DNA of 51,339 nt from JAZDOK01 sp043798715. Lineage in GTDB: Bacteria > Vulcanimicrobiota > JAZDOK01. Below the pieces are notes generated by a model, which was not told the DNA's origin, searched no databases, and saw nothing but the letters and a program-made list of their open reading frames with translations. Shown here piece after piece: positions 15,530 to 23,727 of this stretch (position 1 is its first letter; every line of letters starts with the position of its first letter). The stretch is from positions 1 to 51,339 of the forward strand of contig JAZDOK010000008.1 of assembly GCA_043798715.1 (NCBI GenBank), in the 5' to 3' direction. A program made the translations under genes and the position numbers.

Positions 15530-16510
15530 ATGCTGAAAAAGGGGAAGCGGCAGGGATTTCTGGTCGTTGTTCTGATCATGAGCCTGCTCTTCTTTATCAT
15601 CGCCGTCGCCGTCTGCAGTTATCTGGGTGTGCAGTACAGCATCATGGGGGAAAGCGAGCAGTCCCTGAGGGCCTTCTACGCCGCCGACTCCGGGGTGCAG
15701 TATGCGCTGGGGCTTATGGCTCTCCAGGCCGGTGCCAATAGTTCAATGGGCCGTTATTTCGGATACTTGAATGGGACGACCTTCCGCTCCTACAGCAGCA
15801 GTTATGTCACACTGTATGGTTCGACAGGAAACTATGAGAATTACAGCAATCCAGATAATACGCTTAACGTTATCCCCGTTCGGCCGATGCCGCAGGAAGT
15901 CGGCGGATGGAGTGCCATGGAGTATCTCTACACTGTTAGGGATAACTTCAGTGAGGATTTCGGCTATTGGAGGAATCTGGAAGTATATGGCGACTTTGCC
16001 TGGAAGCTGCTCTGGGACGACGGAGTAGGCACGGCCGTCTATTTCACGGTAGTAAGGTCCACCCAGTTCCCCAATGGCGCTGCCATACGGACTCCACCGC
16101 CCAACATCCCGGAATCGGGTTTTTCCCCAAATACAGCACTAAGCTATAACGAGCAGATCAGCAAGGTAGGGCTGGCAAATTCGCTCTACAATCCGGGCAA
16201 TCCGTGTTGGGCTCAATACCTCACCGGAACTTATGCAGCGAGCAATTGTGCCAACCCACCAAACCTAGACTATTTGACACAGTCGCATATTCACTGCCGC
16301 TACACAATAAAATCCATCGGAGAGGTCTGGGCTTATCATTGGGATGGCGCATACAGAAGGATGGACCGGGCGCTGGCCCGCCGGACCGTCATGGCGGAAA
16401 TCGGGACCGTAATGCCGATTGATAAACAGTTCTTTAACACAACTACACACACAGAAGTGACAATTGTTACTGCGGGTCAAATTTTGCGCTGGTATGAGGT
16501 GTTCCGCTGA
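15530..16510 (+). CDS. PilX-like minor pilin-type protein
   Basis: The 326-residue product starts with a basic leader and RQGFLVVVLIMSLLFFIIAV, a prepilin-like signal (Gly9 before Phe) that lacks the Glu at +5. SEQSLRAFYAADSGVQYALG follows, the pattern of PilX-type proteins. The rest is a large Tyr/Asn-rich extracytoplasmic domain. PilX/GspK-class proteins lack Glu5 and cap the pilus or pseudopilus tip. A good AAAGGAGGAG precedes the ATG. It ends by a 1-base overlap (TGATG) with the next prepilin gene. Confidence 0.75.
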   Translation: MLKKGKRQGFLVVVLIMSLLFFIIAVAVCSYLGVQYSIMGESEQSLRAFYAADSGVQYALGLMALQAGANSSMGRYFGYLNGTTFRSYSSSYVTLYGSTGNYENYSNPDNTLNVIPVRPMPQEVGGWSAMEYLYTVRDNFSEDFGYWRNLEVYGDFAWKLLWDDGVGTAVYFTVVRSTQFPNGAAIRTPPPNIPESGFSPNTALSYNEQISKVGLANSLYNPGNPCWAQYLTGTYAASNCANPPNLDYLTQSHIHCRYTIKSIGEVWAYHWDGAYRRMDRALARRTVMAEIGTVMPIDKQFFNTTTHTEVTIVTAGQILRWYEVFR

Positions 16511-16971
16511 TGGCCGGCAGGATGAAAAAGGCTTTTACTCTGATTGAGGTGCTGATTTCCCTCCTCATCCTGGGGTGGTCCATGCTGACAACCATAGATA
16601 TGGTGGATTCGCGCCTGCGCTCCTTTTACAGGGCCAGGACGCGGGCCATAGTCGTCAAGCTGGCCCAGGCCAGGGCGGATCAACTCATGGGAATAACCAC
16701 GAGACAGGTAGATGTCCCCTGGACGCCTTTCACCATCAGCGGCTATGAGAGGTATGAGTATAGCCTGGAGGCGAGAACCCTGCCACTGCGCTCCGGGGCG
16801 ACAGCCCCTTATAGCAACTATATCGCGCAGGCGCCGCCGAGCGACAATTTTGACAGTTTACAGTGGATTATGGTGAATGTTCGGGGGCCGTTACGCGAGG
16901 ACGGCTCTCTGGACGGGTTCCGAACAGTAGTGACGCAGCTGCCGATAATCGTTGTGGTCAAACATATATAG
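16510..16971 (+). CDS. GspI-like minor pseudopilin
   Basis: The 153-residue product carries the prepilin signal MKKAFTLIEVLISLLILGW. The residue before the cleavage site is Ala8 instead of the usual Gly, and Glu13 is the +5 Glu. Its helix and small C-terminal domain fit the GspI/PilV class, with ARTRAIVVKLAQARADQLM typical. Start ATG overlaps the previous stop. In type II systems GspI is the core of the tip trimer with J and K; here PilX-, I- and J-like genes are adjacent. Confidence 0.8.
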   Translation: MAGRMKKAFTLIEVLISLLILGWSMLTTIDMVDSRLRSFYRARTRAIVVKLAQARADQLMGITTRQVDVPWTPFTISGYERYEYSLEARTLPLRSGATAPYSNYIAQAPPSDNFDSLQWIMVNVRGPLREDGSLDGFRTVVTQLPIIVVVKHI

Positions 16972-17029
16972 CCTTAAATCGAAAAATATGCTATAATATA
17001 CCCAGGAGAGAGGGAAGGGGGAACAAGAG

Positions 17030-17662
17030 GTGAAAAGGTTTAGGAAAAGAGGGTTCTCCCTGCTGGAGCTTATGGTCGTCGTGGCGCTTTTTGCCACCTG
17101 TTCCCTGGTGGTCGCTCAGATTTTCAGCGGGACGGTGAAGGCCGTCTCCTCACAGAGAGAGCGCTCGACCTCCGAGGAGGACGCCCGGATGGCTCTGGAT
17201 GTGATTTCGGCGGATATCAGGGAGGCTTACCCGGACGGCACCGCGACTTCCGCCCAGCCGTTCGGCATGTCGTATACAACTTCAGCCGCCCTGAGTTCGG
17301 GTACACATGAGATTCATTTTCAGAAGAGAAATCCTCTTTATATGAATGGAATATCTGTTGTGAGGTACACCGTCGAGGGCACCCGGATCTTGCGTGAGGA
17401 ACAATGGTCCGGCAGCTATGTTCCATTCTACGTGGGCTCCAATATCAGGAACTCTGATAATCTTACATTTAGATGGGCCAGAAGATCAGATGGTAATGAT
17501 GACAGATCCAGGATCAATGTCGCCCTGACTGAAGGGAGCGCAGCCTCCAGGGGTAAAACGACCGCTTTTGTCACCGAGGCCAATATGCGATCCATGAACC
17601 CCATGGCCGTGGATGAGCCCAGATATATCCCCCGCTCCGAGGCGGTCTCTCCCGGTTTTTAG
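17030..17662 (+). CDS. GspJ/PilW-like minor pseudopilin
   Basis: The 210-residue product starts at GTG 17030 with a basic leader and KRGFSLLELMVVVALFAT (cleavage after Gly8, Glu at +5). A helix with EEDARMALDVISADIREAY follows, common in GspJ/PilW proteins. The C-terminal domain is Ser/Arg-rich. TATAAT lies at 16992-16997 about 32 bases upstream, but no good -35 is visible. The next gene follows within 13 bases. Confidence 0.78.
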   Translation: MKRFRKRGFSLLELMVVVALFATCSLVVAQIFSGTVKAVSSQRERSTSEEDARMALDVISADIREAYPDGTATSAQPFGMSYTTSAALSSGTHEIHFQKRNPLYMNGISVVRYTVEGTRILREEQWSGSYVPFYVGSNIRNSDNLTFRWARRSDGNDDRSRINVALTEGSAASRGKTTAFVTEANMRSMNPMAVDEPRYIPRSEAVSPGF

Positions 17663-17674
17663 CGGGTAGGGGCG

Positions 17675-19492
17675 GTGCGAGGAATAAGGCAATTTGTCTC
17701 CATCTTCGTTTTTTTGTGTATGCTGGGGCCGTTCCCTGCGAGTGGCGCCGGCTTTGTTCTTTCCGAGCCGGCCGGTTACGACCTTGCCTACGGGGGGGAA
17801 GTTACCAACCAGGGGAAGAACCAGGTTTCAAGGGCGGTCCTTCTCATACCGCTCATTCAGGATGAGAAACCCTATTTTTTTATCTCGAATGTCAAAATTT
17901 CTCCCGCAGGTTACAAAATAGAGCAGGACCAATGGGGCAACAGGCTTATCCGCCTGGTCCTGCCCCCGCTTCTCCCGGGTGAGAAATTCAAGGCCTCTGT
18001 CCACTGCCGCATCCAAAATTATCAGGTCATCTATCCCGTGGATTTTGAGACGCTTGGGAAGGCGGAAGCGTTCCCCGCCTACGTCCGCTCATGCCTTAAG
18101 GAGGATGAGTTAAATCCGATCCATGACGGCCTGATACGGAAGACGGCCCGGGAGATCGCCGCCGGGGAGGAGAATCCCTACCTTCGCGCTCTGCGCGTCT
18201 ATGATTATCTTTCAAAAGAGTTCCACTTCGATCAGGATATCGAGCCGTCCGGGCCGATCAAGGCCCTTAAGTCCAGGCAGGCGCAGTGCTGCGACACGGC
18301 TCTTCTGTACACCTCTTTATGCCGGGTCCTGGGAATTCCCACCCGCTACACGGCCGGGCTTTTCCTTGGGAGGATTCCGACCCTGGCCCAGGGAGGGGGC
18401 GCCACCCGGGAGACGCACGCCTGGGCGGAAAATTACTTTCCTTCGTACGGCTGGGTGCCGGTGGATCCTTCCCTGGGTAGATTTGACTCTCAGAGCCGCT
18501 ATTACTGCTTCGCCCAGCAGAGAAATATCTATATTCCTCTATGGAGGGGAATGCGCGACGCTCCCCACCTCTCTTTCAAGGGAGAAGACGAAGCTTTAAA
18601 GTTGGATTTTTTTGCCCGGGTTAAAGTATTGAAGGACTCCCTCAGCACTCCGATTATGGTCCATCAGGCTTATTGGGAAGACGGCCTCAGGCTGGTCGGG
18701 CGCGGCTCTTACCGGATGCGGCCCCTTTTACCGAAGGCTAAGGCGAAATATTCGGAGGCGGAGAGGTCCATGGAGGGAGGGGATTACGATCAGGCCGCCG
18801 CTCTCTTCCGGGACACTCTTTTCTTGAATCCCACCTGGCTTCCCGCCCTCCAGGGGCTGGTAAAGGCCGCCTACCGGATGGGGCGCCTGGAGGAGATGGA
18901 AAAGGAGCTTTCAGATTCACTAAAAAATAAAGGGGAAAATCCCCTGGCATACTATGGCCTGGGGCTTTGCTACACCTATCTCGGCCGCTACGGCAGGGCC
19001 GTGCGGGAATTCAGGAAGGCCCAGAGGGCGGGCCTGGAGTCCAGCGACCTTCATAATACGCTCGGCTACATTTTTCTTGAGACCAAACAGGTTCCTAAGG
19101 CCTATGGGGAGCTTCTGAGGGCGCAGGAGCTCAACAGCCGGAGCCGCCTGGCTTTTTCAAACCTTCTTTCGCTGTTTCACCGTCTGGGAGAGCCCGAAGG
19201 ACTTCTTTCGTGGGGGCGGAAGGCGCTCCTTAAGTTCCCGGCTGACCCGGAATTCCTGGCGGAGACGGGATATGGGTATCTGATGAAGAATGACGCCGCC
19301 CGGGCGGCGAACTACTTTGAGAAGGCGGCGGCAAAAGTTCCTTCCAACGGCTATTATCGCTGCCTCCTCGGCGCCGCTCATTTGAGGAGCAGCCTGAAAC
19401 AGCAGGGGCTCGAGGAGATCCGTAAGGGCCTTGAGCTCGGGGTTCCCGATGCGGAAAAGTTCTATTTTACCAATCTGCTTAAAAAGAAATAA
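17675..19492 (+). CDS. secreted transglutaminase-like protein with TPR repeats
   Basis: The 605-residue product has a signal peptide (to about residue 25) and a beta-rich N-terminal region. A transglutaminase-like cysteine protease fold follows, with the catalytic triad visible: Cys205 in RQAQCCDTALLY, His248 in THAWAENYF and Asp264 in VPVDPSLG. From about residue 350 on, repeated 34-residue TPR units run to the C-terminus (YYGLGLCYTYLGRYGRAVRE). Bacterial transglutaminase-core proteins are often peptidases or amide-bond enzymes in the envelope; TPRs bind partners. GTG start at 17675 with GTAGGGGCG upstream. Its position 13 bases after the prepilin genes suggests a role with the pilus-like system, not proven. 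Confidence 0.82.
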   Translation: MRGIRQFVSIFVFLCMLGPFPASGAGFVLSEPAGYDLAYGGEVTNQGKNQVSRAVLLIPLIQDEKPYFFISNVKISPAGYKIEQDQWGNRLIRLVLPPLLPGEKFKASVHCRIQNYQVIYPVDFETLGKAEAFPAYVRSCLKEDELNPIHDGLIRKTAREIAAGEENPYLRALRVYDYLSKEFHFDQDIEPSGPIKALKSRQAQCCDTALLYTSLCRVLGIPTRYTAGLFLGRIPTLAQGGGATRETHAWAENYFPSYGWVPVDPSLGRFDSQSRYYCFAQQRNIYIPLWRGMRDAPHLSFKGEDEALKLDFFARVKVLKDSLSTPIMVHQAYWEDGLRLVGRGSYRMRPLLPKAKAKYSEAERSMEGGDYDQAAALFRDTLFLNPTWLPALQGLVKAAYRMGRLEEMEKELSDSLKNKGENPLAYYGLGLCYTYLGRYGRAVREFRKAQRAGLESSDLHNTLGYIFLETKQVPKAYGELLRAQELNSRSRLAFSNLLSLFHRLGEPEGLLSWGRKALLKFPADPEFLAETGYGYLMKNDAARAANYFEKAAAKVPSNGYYRCLLGAAHLRSSLKQQGLEEIRKGLELGVPDAEKFYFTNLLKKK

Positions 19493-19503
19493 AATATCCT
19501 GCC

Positions 19504-20892
19504 TTACTCGATCAGCCGGGCCTCATCCGGGAGGGTGGGGGGGACCAGATAGGTTTTTTCCCTCTCAAAAGTGACCAGCCCGGGGCGGTGAGGCCGGGCC
19601 CGGCGGACATATCGGGCTTTCGTGCAGACCACCTCGAGACGAGTCGAGTTCCGGCCCCGGCTGAAATGGGCCGCCAGTTGCGCCGCCGCTAAAATGTCCT
19701 TCTCCTGGGGCGTTCCCGGTTTTTTCAAGCGAAGAAGAACATGGGCGCCGGGGGTCGCTCTGGAGTGAAACCAGAGGTCATCGGGGGCGGCCAGGCCGAA
19801 GGTCAGGTATTCGTTCTGGACGTTGCTTTTTCCCACTAAAATTTCGCTCCCGTCCGGGAGGCGGTAGCGGCGGAAACCCTGGAGGGCCGGCTCTTCCTTC
19901 GATTTCCGGAGCGCTCTCTCCGGAGGAGTGAATCCAAGAGGCTCAAGTTCGGCGGCAAAATCATCAAGTTCCGAGGAGGAGGAGGAGCCCTCGATTTTTT
20001 TTCTGAGGCTTTCCAGTCGCTTAATTTCCTTCTCCGTCTGCACCAGGCGTTCCCTGAGGATGCGCCGCCCCTCTTTTTTCTTTTTATATTTTGAGAAGTA
20101 TTCCTGAGCGTTCTCCGAGGGGGAGAGGCGGGGATTGAGCTCCACGCTCTCTCCTTCGACCTGAAGTAAGGTGCTATGGGGCGGAATTTCGGCGAGATAA
20201 GAGAGGATGAGGTTCCCCTTCCCAAGAAGGCTCTCCGCCTCCAGGGCCTCTTTCAGGCACTCCTCCTGCTTGCTCTTTTTTCTCGCGGTTTTTTTGAGCA
20301 ATTTTTCCACGAATAAAAGGAGGCGTTTTTGGGCTTTCGAGATCTGGTTCTCCCTGGTAGATGCCTGGTAAGAGGCCTCCAGGGCGAGACTGGGCGAGGG
20401 CTCTTTCCCCCCCGCCTCTTCAGGATAGCCATTCTGAGGCATTCCCGGATGCCCTGCCGGAATTTCCGGCCAGCCCACAGAGGTGTTTTTCCTGTGACTT
20501 CCCAGGGGGCGGCCATCGGCAGTCACGAGAAAAAGAGAGGCGTGCCGGGTCGCCAGGTCCCAGAGAAAGACGGCGTTTTCGAAGTACAGGGCGATTTTAC
20601 GCTCCCCGGGGGCCTGGCGGAGGTCGAGGAGGCGCTTCCCCTGAAGGTGTTTCCGAAGAAGCATTAAAAAGGGGGAAGGAATATGGCCGCTTCCCTCATG
20701 CCGGCTGACCAGGTGGATGCGGGAGAGGTCCTCTTCAGTGGATAAAAGCAGGATTTTTGCTTCTCCTCTTCCATAAAAACGGAAGACAAAAATCTCGTTC
20801 GCCGGCTGCGAAATTTTATTCAGTCTTTTTGCGGGAAGAACCCGGCGGAGCTCTTCGGCGACGGCGGTCAAATCCGTAAGGGTCATGTTCAT
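19504..20892 (-). CDS. rqcH: NFACT family protein RqcH/Rqc2-like
   Basis: The 462-residue product starts at ATG 20892 (MNMTLTDLTAVAEEL). It has an N-terminal NFACT-N domain (ILLLSTEEDLSRIHLV, PSPFLMLLRKHLQG), a coiled-coil middle (about 190-335, SPSENAQEYFSKYKKKKEG), and a C-terminal NFACT-R domain (YRLPDGSEILVGKSNVQNEY, DLWFHSRATPGAHVLL). RqcH binds 60S-like stalled 50S subunits with peptidyl-tRNA and recruits tRNA-Ala to add alanine tails that mark the chain for degradation. It is shorter than the about 570 residues of Bacillus RqcH. The frame is open to 21147, but this overlaps the divergent remA gene, so the shorter start is preferred. Confidence 0.9.
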   Translation of the reverse strand: MNMTLTDLTAVAEELRRVLPAKRLNKISQPANEIFVFRFYGRGEAKILLLSTEEDLSRIHLVSRHEGSGHIPSPFLMLLRKHLQGKRLLDLRQAPGERKIALYFENAVFLWDLATRHASLFLVTADGRPLGSHRKNTSVGWPEIPAGHPGMPQNGYPEEAGGKEPSPSLALEASYQASTRENQISKAQKRLLLFVEKLLKKTARKKSKQEECLKEALEAESLLGKGNLILSYLAEIPPHSTLLQVEGESVELNPRLSPSENAQEYFSKYKKKKEGRRILRERLVQTEKEIKRLESLRKKIEGSSSSSELDDFAAELEPLGFTPPERALRKSKEEPALQGFRRYRLPDGSEILVGKSNVQNEYLTFGLAAPDDLWFHSRATPGAHVLLRLKKPGTPQEKDILAAAQLAAHFSRGRNSTRLEVVCTKARYVRRARPHRPGLVTFEREKTYLVPPTLPDEARLIE

Positions 20893-20964
20893 GCCGCTCT
20901 TTTCAAGTAAAAAGAGGAAAATCCCTCCAGGACTTGAATTTACCAGTAAGAAGGGTGGTTGGGA

Positions 20965-21216
20965 ATGGCAGGGATTGTAAATGTGGGTTTCAGTAATTTC
21001 GTGGCCGCGGAGAAAATAGTAGCCATTGTAGGTACTGAGTCGGCTCCCATCAGGAGAATGATGGTGGATGCCCGAAAGGCGGATAAGCTGGTTAACGCCA
21101 CGCAGGGGCACAAGGCCCGATCCGTAATCCTGACGGATAACTCCCACGTCATCCTTTCAGCCCTTCAGCCGGATAAGGTGGCCCGGCGCCTGGAAAGCGG
21201 GGAGCAGGAGGAATGA
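20965..21216 (+). CDS. remA: RemA/DUF370 family DNA-binding regulator
   Basis: The 83-residue product, MAGIVNVGFSNFVAAEKIV with SVILTDNSHVILSALQP, matches the RemA (DUF370, extracellular matrix regulatory) family along its whole length. In Bacillus RemA is a ring-forming DNA-binding protein that activates matrix and osmoprotection genes. Its position before gmk and rpoZ is conserved across many phyla. The ATG at 20965 fits homologues; a TTG two codons upstream is possible. It is divergent from rqcH (about 70 bases between starts) and overlaps gmk by ATGA. Confidence 0.92.
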   Translation: MAGIVNVGFSNFVAAEKIVAIVGTESAPIRRMMVDARKADKLVNATQGHKARSVILTDNSHVILSALQPDKVARRLESGEQEE

Positions 21217-21842
21217 CGAAACGGGGCCTGCTTTTCGTGATCTCGGGGCCCTCCGGAACCGGGAAGGGCACGATTCTTGAACAAGTGTTCGGGAAGAATT
21301 CCAACGTCCGCTTCTCTGTTTCGGCGACCACCCGCACCCCGAGGCCGGGGGAGAGGGACGGGGAACATTATTTTTTCATTTCAACTGAAAAGTTTCAGAA
21401 CATGATTAAGGATGGTGCTTTCCTCGAGTGGGCTCAGGTACACAATGCCTTCTACGGGACACCCGCGGATTTCGTCGACCGGACCATGGCCTCCGGCTTT
21501 GACTGTATTCTCGACATTGATGTCCAGGGCGCTCTTCAGGTAATGAAGAAGCGCTCCGAGGCCGCCTATGTGTTTGTCGCCCCTCCCGATCTGGTGGAGC
21601 TGAGGAGTCGGCTTCTGAAGCGGGGCACTGAAAACGAGGCGCAAATAGAAGAGAGAGTGGAGACGGCCAAGTGGGAATTGACAAAAATAGCCGAATATGA
21701 TTATCTGGTTGTAAACAATCGACTCGATGAAGCGGTCAAACAGGTCGAGGCCATACTTCAAGCGGAAAATTGCACTGTCCCCAATATGGGCGAGGAGATT
21801 AAACGCCTGGCGGGCGTATCCCTTTCCCTTGGAAAGGAGTGA
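21213..21842 (+). CDS. gmk: guanylate kinase
   Basis: The 209-residue product has the P-loop GPSGTGKGT (12-20), the GMP-binding SATTRTPRPGERDGEHYFF segment and a lid with FLEWAQVHNAFYGTP. It converts GMP and ATP to GDP and ADP. Length is normal. Start ATG overlaps the remA stop, and rpoZ follows within a few bases; remA-gmk-rpoZ is a conserved gene order. Confidence 0.97.
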   Translation: MTKRGLLFVISGPSGTGKGTILEQVFGKNSNVRFSVSATTRTPRPGERDGEHYFFISTEKFQNMIKDGAFLEWAQVHNAFYGTPADFVDRTMASGFDCILDIDVQGALQVMKKRSEAAYVFVAPPDLVELRSRLLKRGTENEAQIEERVETAKWELTKIAEYDYLVVNNRLDEAVKQVEAILQAENCTVPNMGEEIKRLAGVSLSLGKE

Positions 21843-21847
21843 AAAAT

Positions 21848-22084
21848 ATGCCCATGATAGATCCTCCTCTGGAGGATACTCTGGAACACGTCGGGAGTAA
21901 GTTTGCTCTTGTCACCATGGTCACCAAGCGTTCGCGACAGCTCAACAGCGGCGCTCCCAGGCTGGTTGATGCCAATTCCAACAAGCCGGTGACGCTGGCC
22001 CTGCAGGAAATCGCTGAAATGAAAATCCTTTTGAAAGAACCCGAAGAGCCCGAAGAAACCGGGGAAAGCGAAACAGCGTCATAG
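21848..22084 (+). CDS. rpoZ: RNA polymerase omega subunit
   Basis: The 78-residue product contains KFALVTMVTKRSRQL, a G-A-P-R-L segment and NKPVTLALQEIAEMKI, the conserved core of omega, followed by an acidic tail (KEPEEPEETGESETAS). Omega helps assemble beta-prime and is part of the ppGpp site in some bacteria. AAGGAG lies 9 bases before the ATG at 21848. A GTG at 21839 is in frame but overlaps the gmk stop. Confidence 0.92.
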   Translation: MPMIDPPLEDTLEHVGSKFALVTMVTKRSRQLNSGAPRLVDANSNKPVTLALQEIAEMKILLKEPEEPEETGESETAS

Positions 22085-22101
22085 ATTTCGGAGGCAAGGT
22101 C

Positions 22102-23709
22102 TTGTTCTGGATTCGTCCGGTTTTGAGGGGCCTGGTCTTCTTTTTTATTTTCGGGCTCCTCAGCCATTCCTGGGCTATTTCACAGGAAAGCCGTCCCCCC
22201 GGCCGGGGCGGCACTCTATCCGTCGGCATGGCAGCGGATCCACTCAGTCTCGAACCTTCAAACGCGGAGGATGCCGAATCGGCTCTCATATGCTCCCAGA
22301 TTTTTGAGACCCTGGTTCGATTCAGGAAGGAATCTCTGCGGCTTTCGCCCGGCCTGGCCCTCTCCTGGAAGTCTTCCTCCGACGGCCTTACCTGGGTCTT
22401 TCATCTGAGGAAGAATGTCTATTTCCAGGACGGAACTCCCTTCACGGCGGAATCTGTTCGTTTCAATTTCAAGCGGATGATGGAGACGGAGCATCCATAC
22501 CACCTGGCGAAACACTGGAATTTTTCCTGCTGGAAGAGGCTCTGGGGAGGTTTTCCGGGGATTGTCCGGGAGGTGACGGTGGTGGATGAACATACTCTCA
22601 GGATCCGTCTTTCCCGCCCCACGACGGCCTTTCTGGCAAACCTGGCCTCGGGAGGGATGGCCATTCAGAGCCCCGCTGCCATCATGCGCTGGAAGGAAAA
22701 TCTCTACCGGCACCCGGTCGGCACGGGGCCCTTCCGTTTCGTCTACTGGACCCGTGGTGAGCGCTGCGTGCTGGAGGCCAACCGCGATTACCGGGAAGGG
22801 CAGCCCCTTCTGGACCGGCTGATCTTCTATCCGATTTCCTCCAACAGGGATCGGGCGGGGCGCCTGTCGAGAGGGATCATAGACCTTATGGAGGTCATCT
22901 CGCCACCGGTAGCCGGGGAACTGAAGTCCCGCCCGGAGATTTCCATCCTTCAGGCGCGGGGGCTGAATGTGGGCTACGTCGCGATCAACTGCCAGCAATA
23001 TCCATTTGAGGAGCGGAAAGTCCGTCAGGCCTTGAACTTCGCGATCGATCGGGAGTCAATTATAAGGAATTTTTATTCAGGGCGTCCCCTGGCGGCGCGC
23101 TCCGTCATTCCGGCGGGGATTCTGAGGGGAAAGGATGAACCCAAAGCATATGATTACAGCCGGGGCGAGGCGCTCCGGCTCCTGGAAGAGGCCGGGTATC
23201 CGCAGGGTTTTGAGACGACCCTGTATTACGCCGATGTGCCCCGCCTCTACCTCCCGGAGCCTGAAAAGATTGCCCTGGCCGTCCAGCGGAACCTGGCTGA
23301 TATAGGAGTCCGGGCAAACCTGGTGCGCTGTTCCCAGGAGGAATTCACCCGGGTCACCCGGCAGGGGGAGCACGGCCTGGCGCTCTACGGGTTTATGGCT
23401 GACAACGGGGACCCCGGCGATTTTGTATCTATTCTCCTGGGGCCCGGGGTCAGCCGAATGGAGGGCCCGGAGCCCTGTTTTTACTGGGATGACGATCTCA
23501 GGGGGCTCGCCGTCAAGGCCCAGATGAGCCTTGATCCTCTGGAGCGGGAGAAACTTTTCCGGAGGATCCAGGATCTGCTTTATGAGGAAGCGCCCTGGGT
23601 GCCGCTGGTAAATGCATCCCAGATTGTCGCCTATCATGAAAAAGTGAAGGGCCTCGGACTGCATCCGCTGCGCCCGATGGATCTGTCCCGCGTGTGGATC
23701 AAGCATTGA
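22102..23709 (+). CDS. family 5 extracellular solute-binding protein (peptide/nickel type)
   Basis: The 535-residue product has a long signal peptide (GLVFFFIFGLLSHSWAISQE), then GGTLSVGMAADPLSLEP and GLTWVFHLRKNVYFQDGTPF, the hallmark of DppA/OppA/NikA-type binding proteins. RKVRQALNFAIDRESII follows near residue 310. Such proteins deliver oligopeptides, heme, nickel or other ligands to an ABC importer. No permease or ATPase of that type is next to it, so the partner is elsewhere. TTG start at 22102 with GGAGG upstream. It sits between rpoZ and an NHL-repeat gene, probably co-transcribed. Confidence 0.9.
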   Translation: MFWIRPVLRGLVFFFIFGLLSHSWAISQESRPPGRGGTLSVGMAADPLSLEPSNAEDAESALICSQIFETLVRFRKESLRLSPGLALSWKSSSDGLTWVFHLRKNVYFQDGTPFTAESVRFNFKRMMETEHPYHLAKHWNFSCWKRLWGGFPGIVREVTVVDEHTLRIRLSRPTTAFLANLASGGMAIQSPAAIMRWKENLYRHPVGTGPFRFVYWTRGERCVLEANRDYREGQPLLDRLIFYPISSNRDRAGRLSRGIIDLMEVISPPVAGELKSRPEISILQARGLNVGYVAINCQQYPFEERKVRQALNFAIDRESIIRNFYSGRPLAARSVIPAGILRGKDEPKAYDYSRGEALRLLEEAGYPQGFETTLYYADVPRLYLPEPEKIALAVQRNLADIGVRANLVRCSQEEFTRVTRQGEHGLALYGFMADNGDPGDFVSILLGPGVSRMEGPEPCFYWDDDLRGLAVKAQMSLDPLEREKLFRRIQDLLYEEAPWVPLVNASQIVAYHEKVKGLGLHPLRPMDLSRVWIKH

Positions 23710-23727
23710 AGATGACTGGAGGAAAGA

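Noticed and set aside
20893..21147. 85-residue N-terminal extension of RqcH
   Set aside because: It overlaps the divergent remA gene antisense; NFACT-N homology starts at about 20892.
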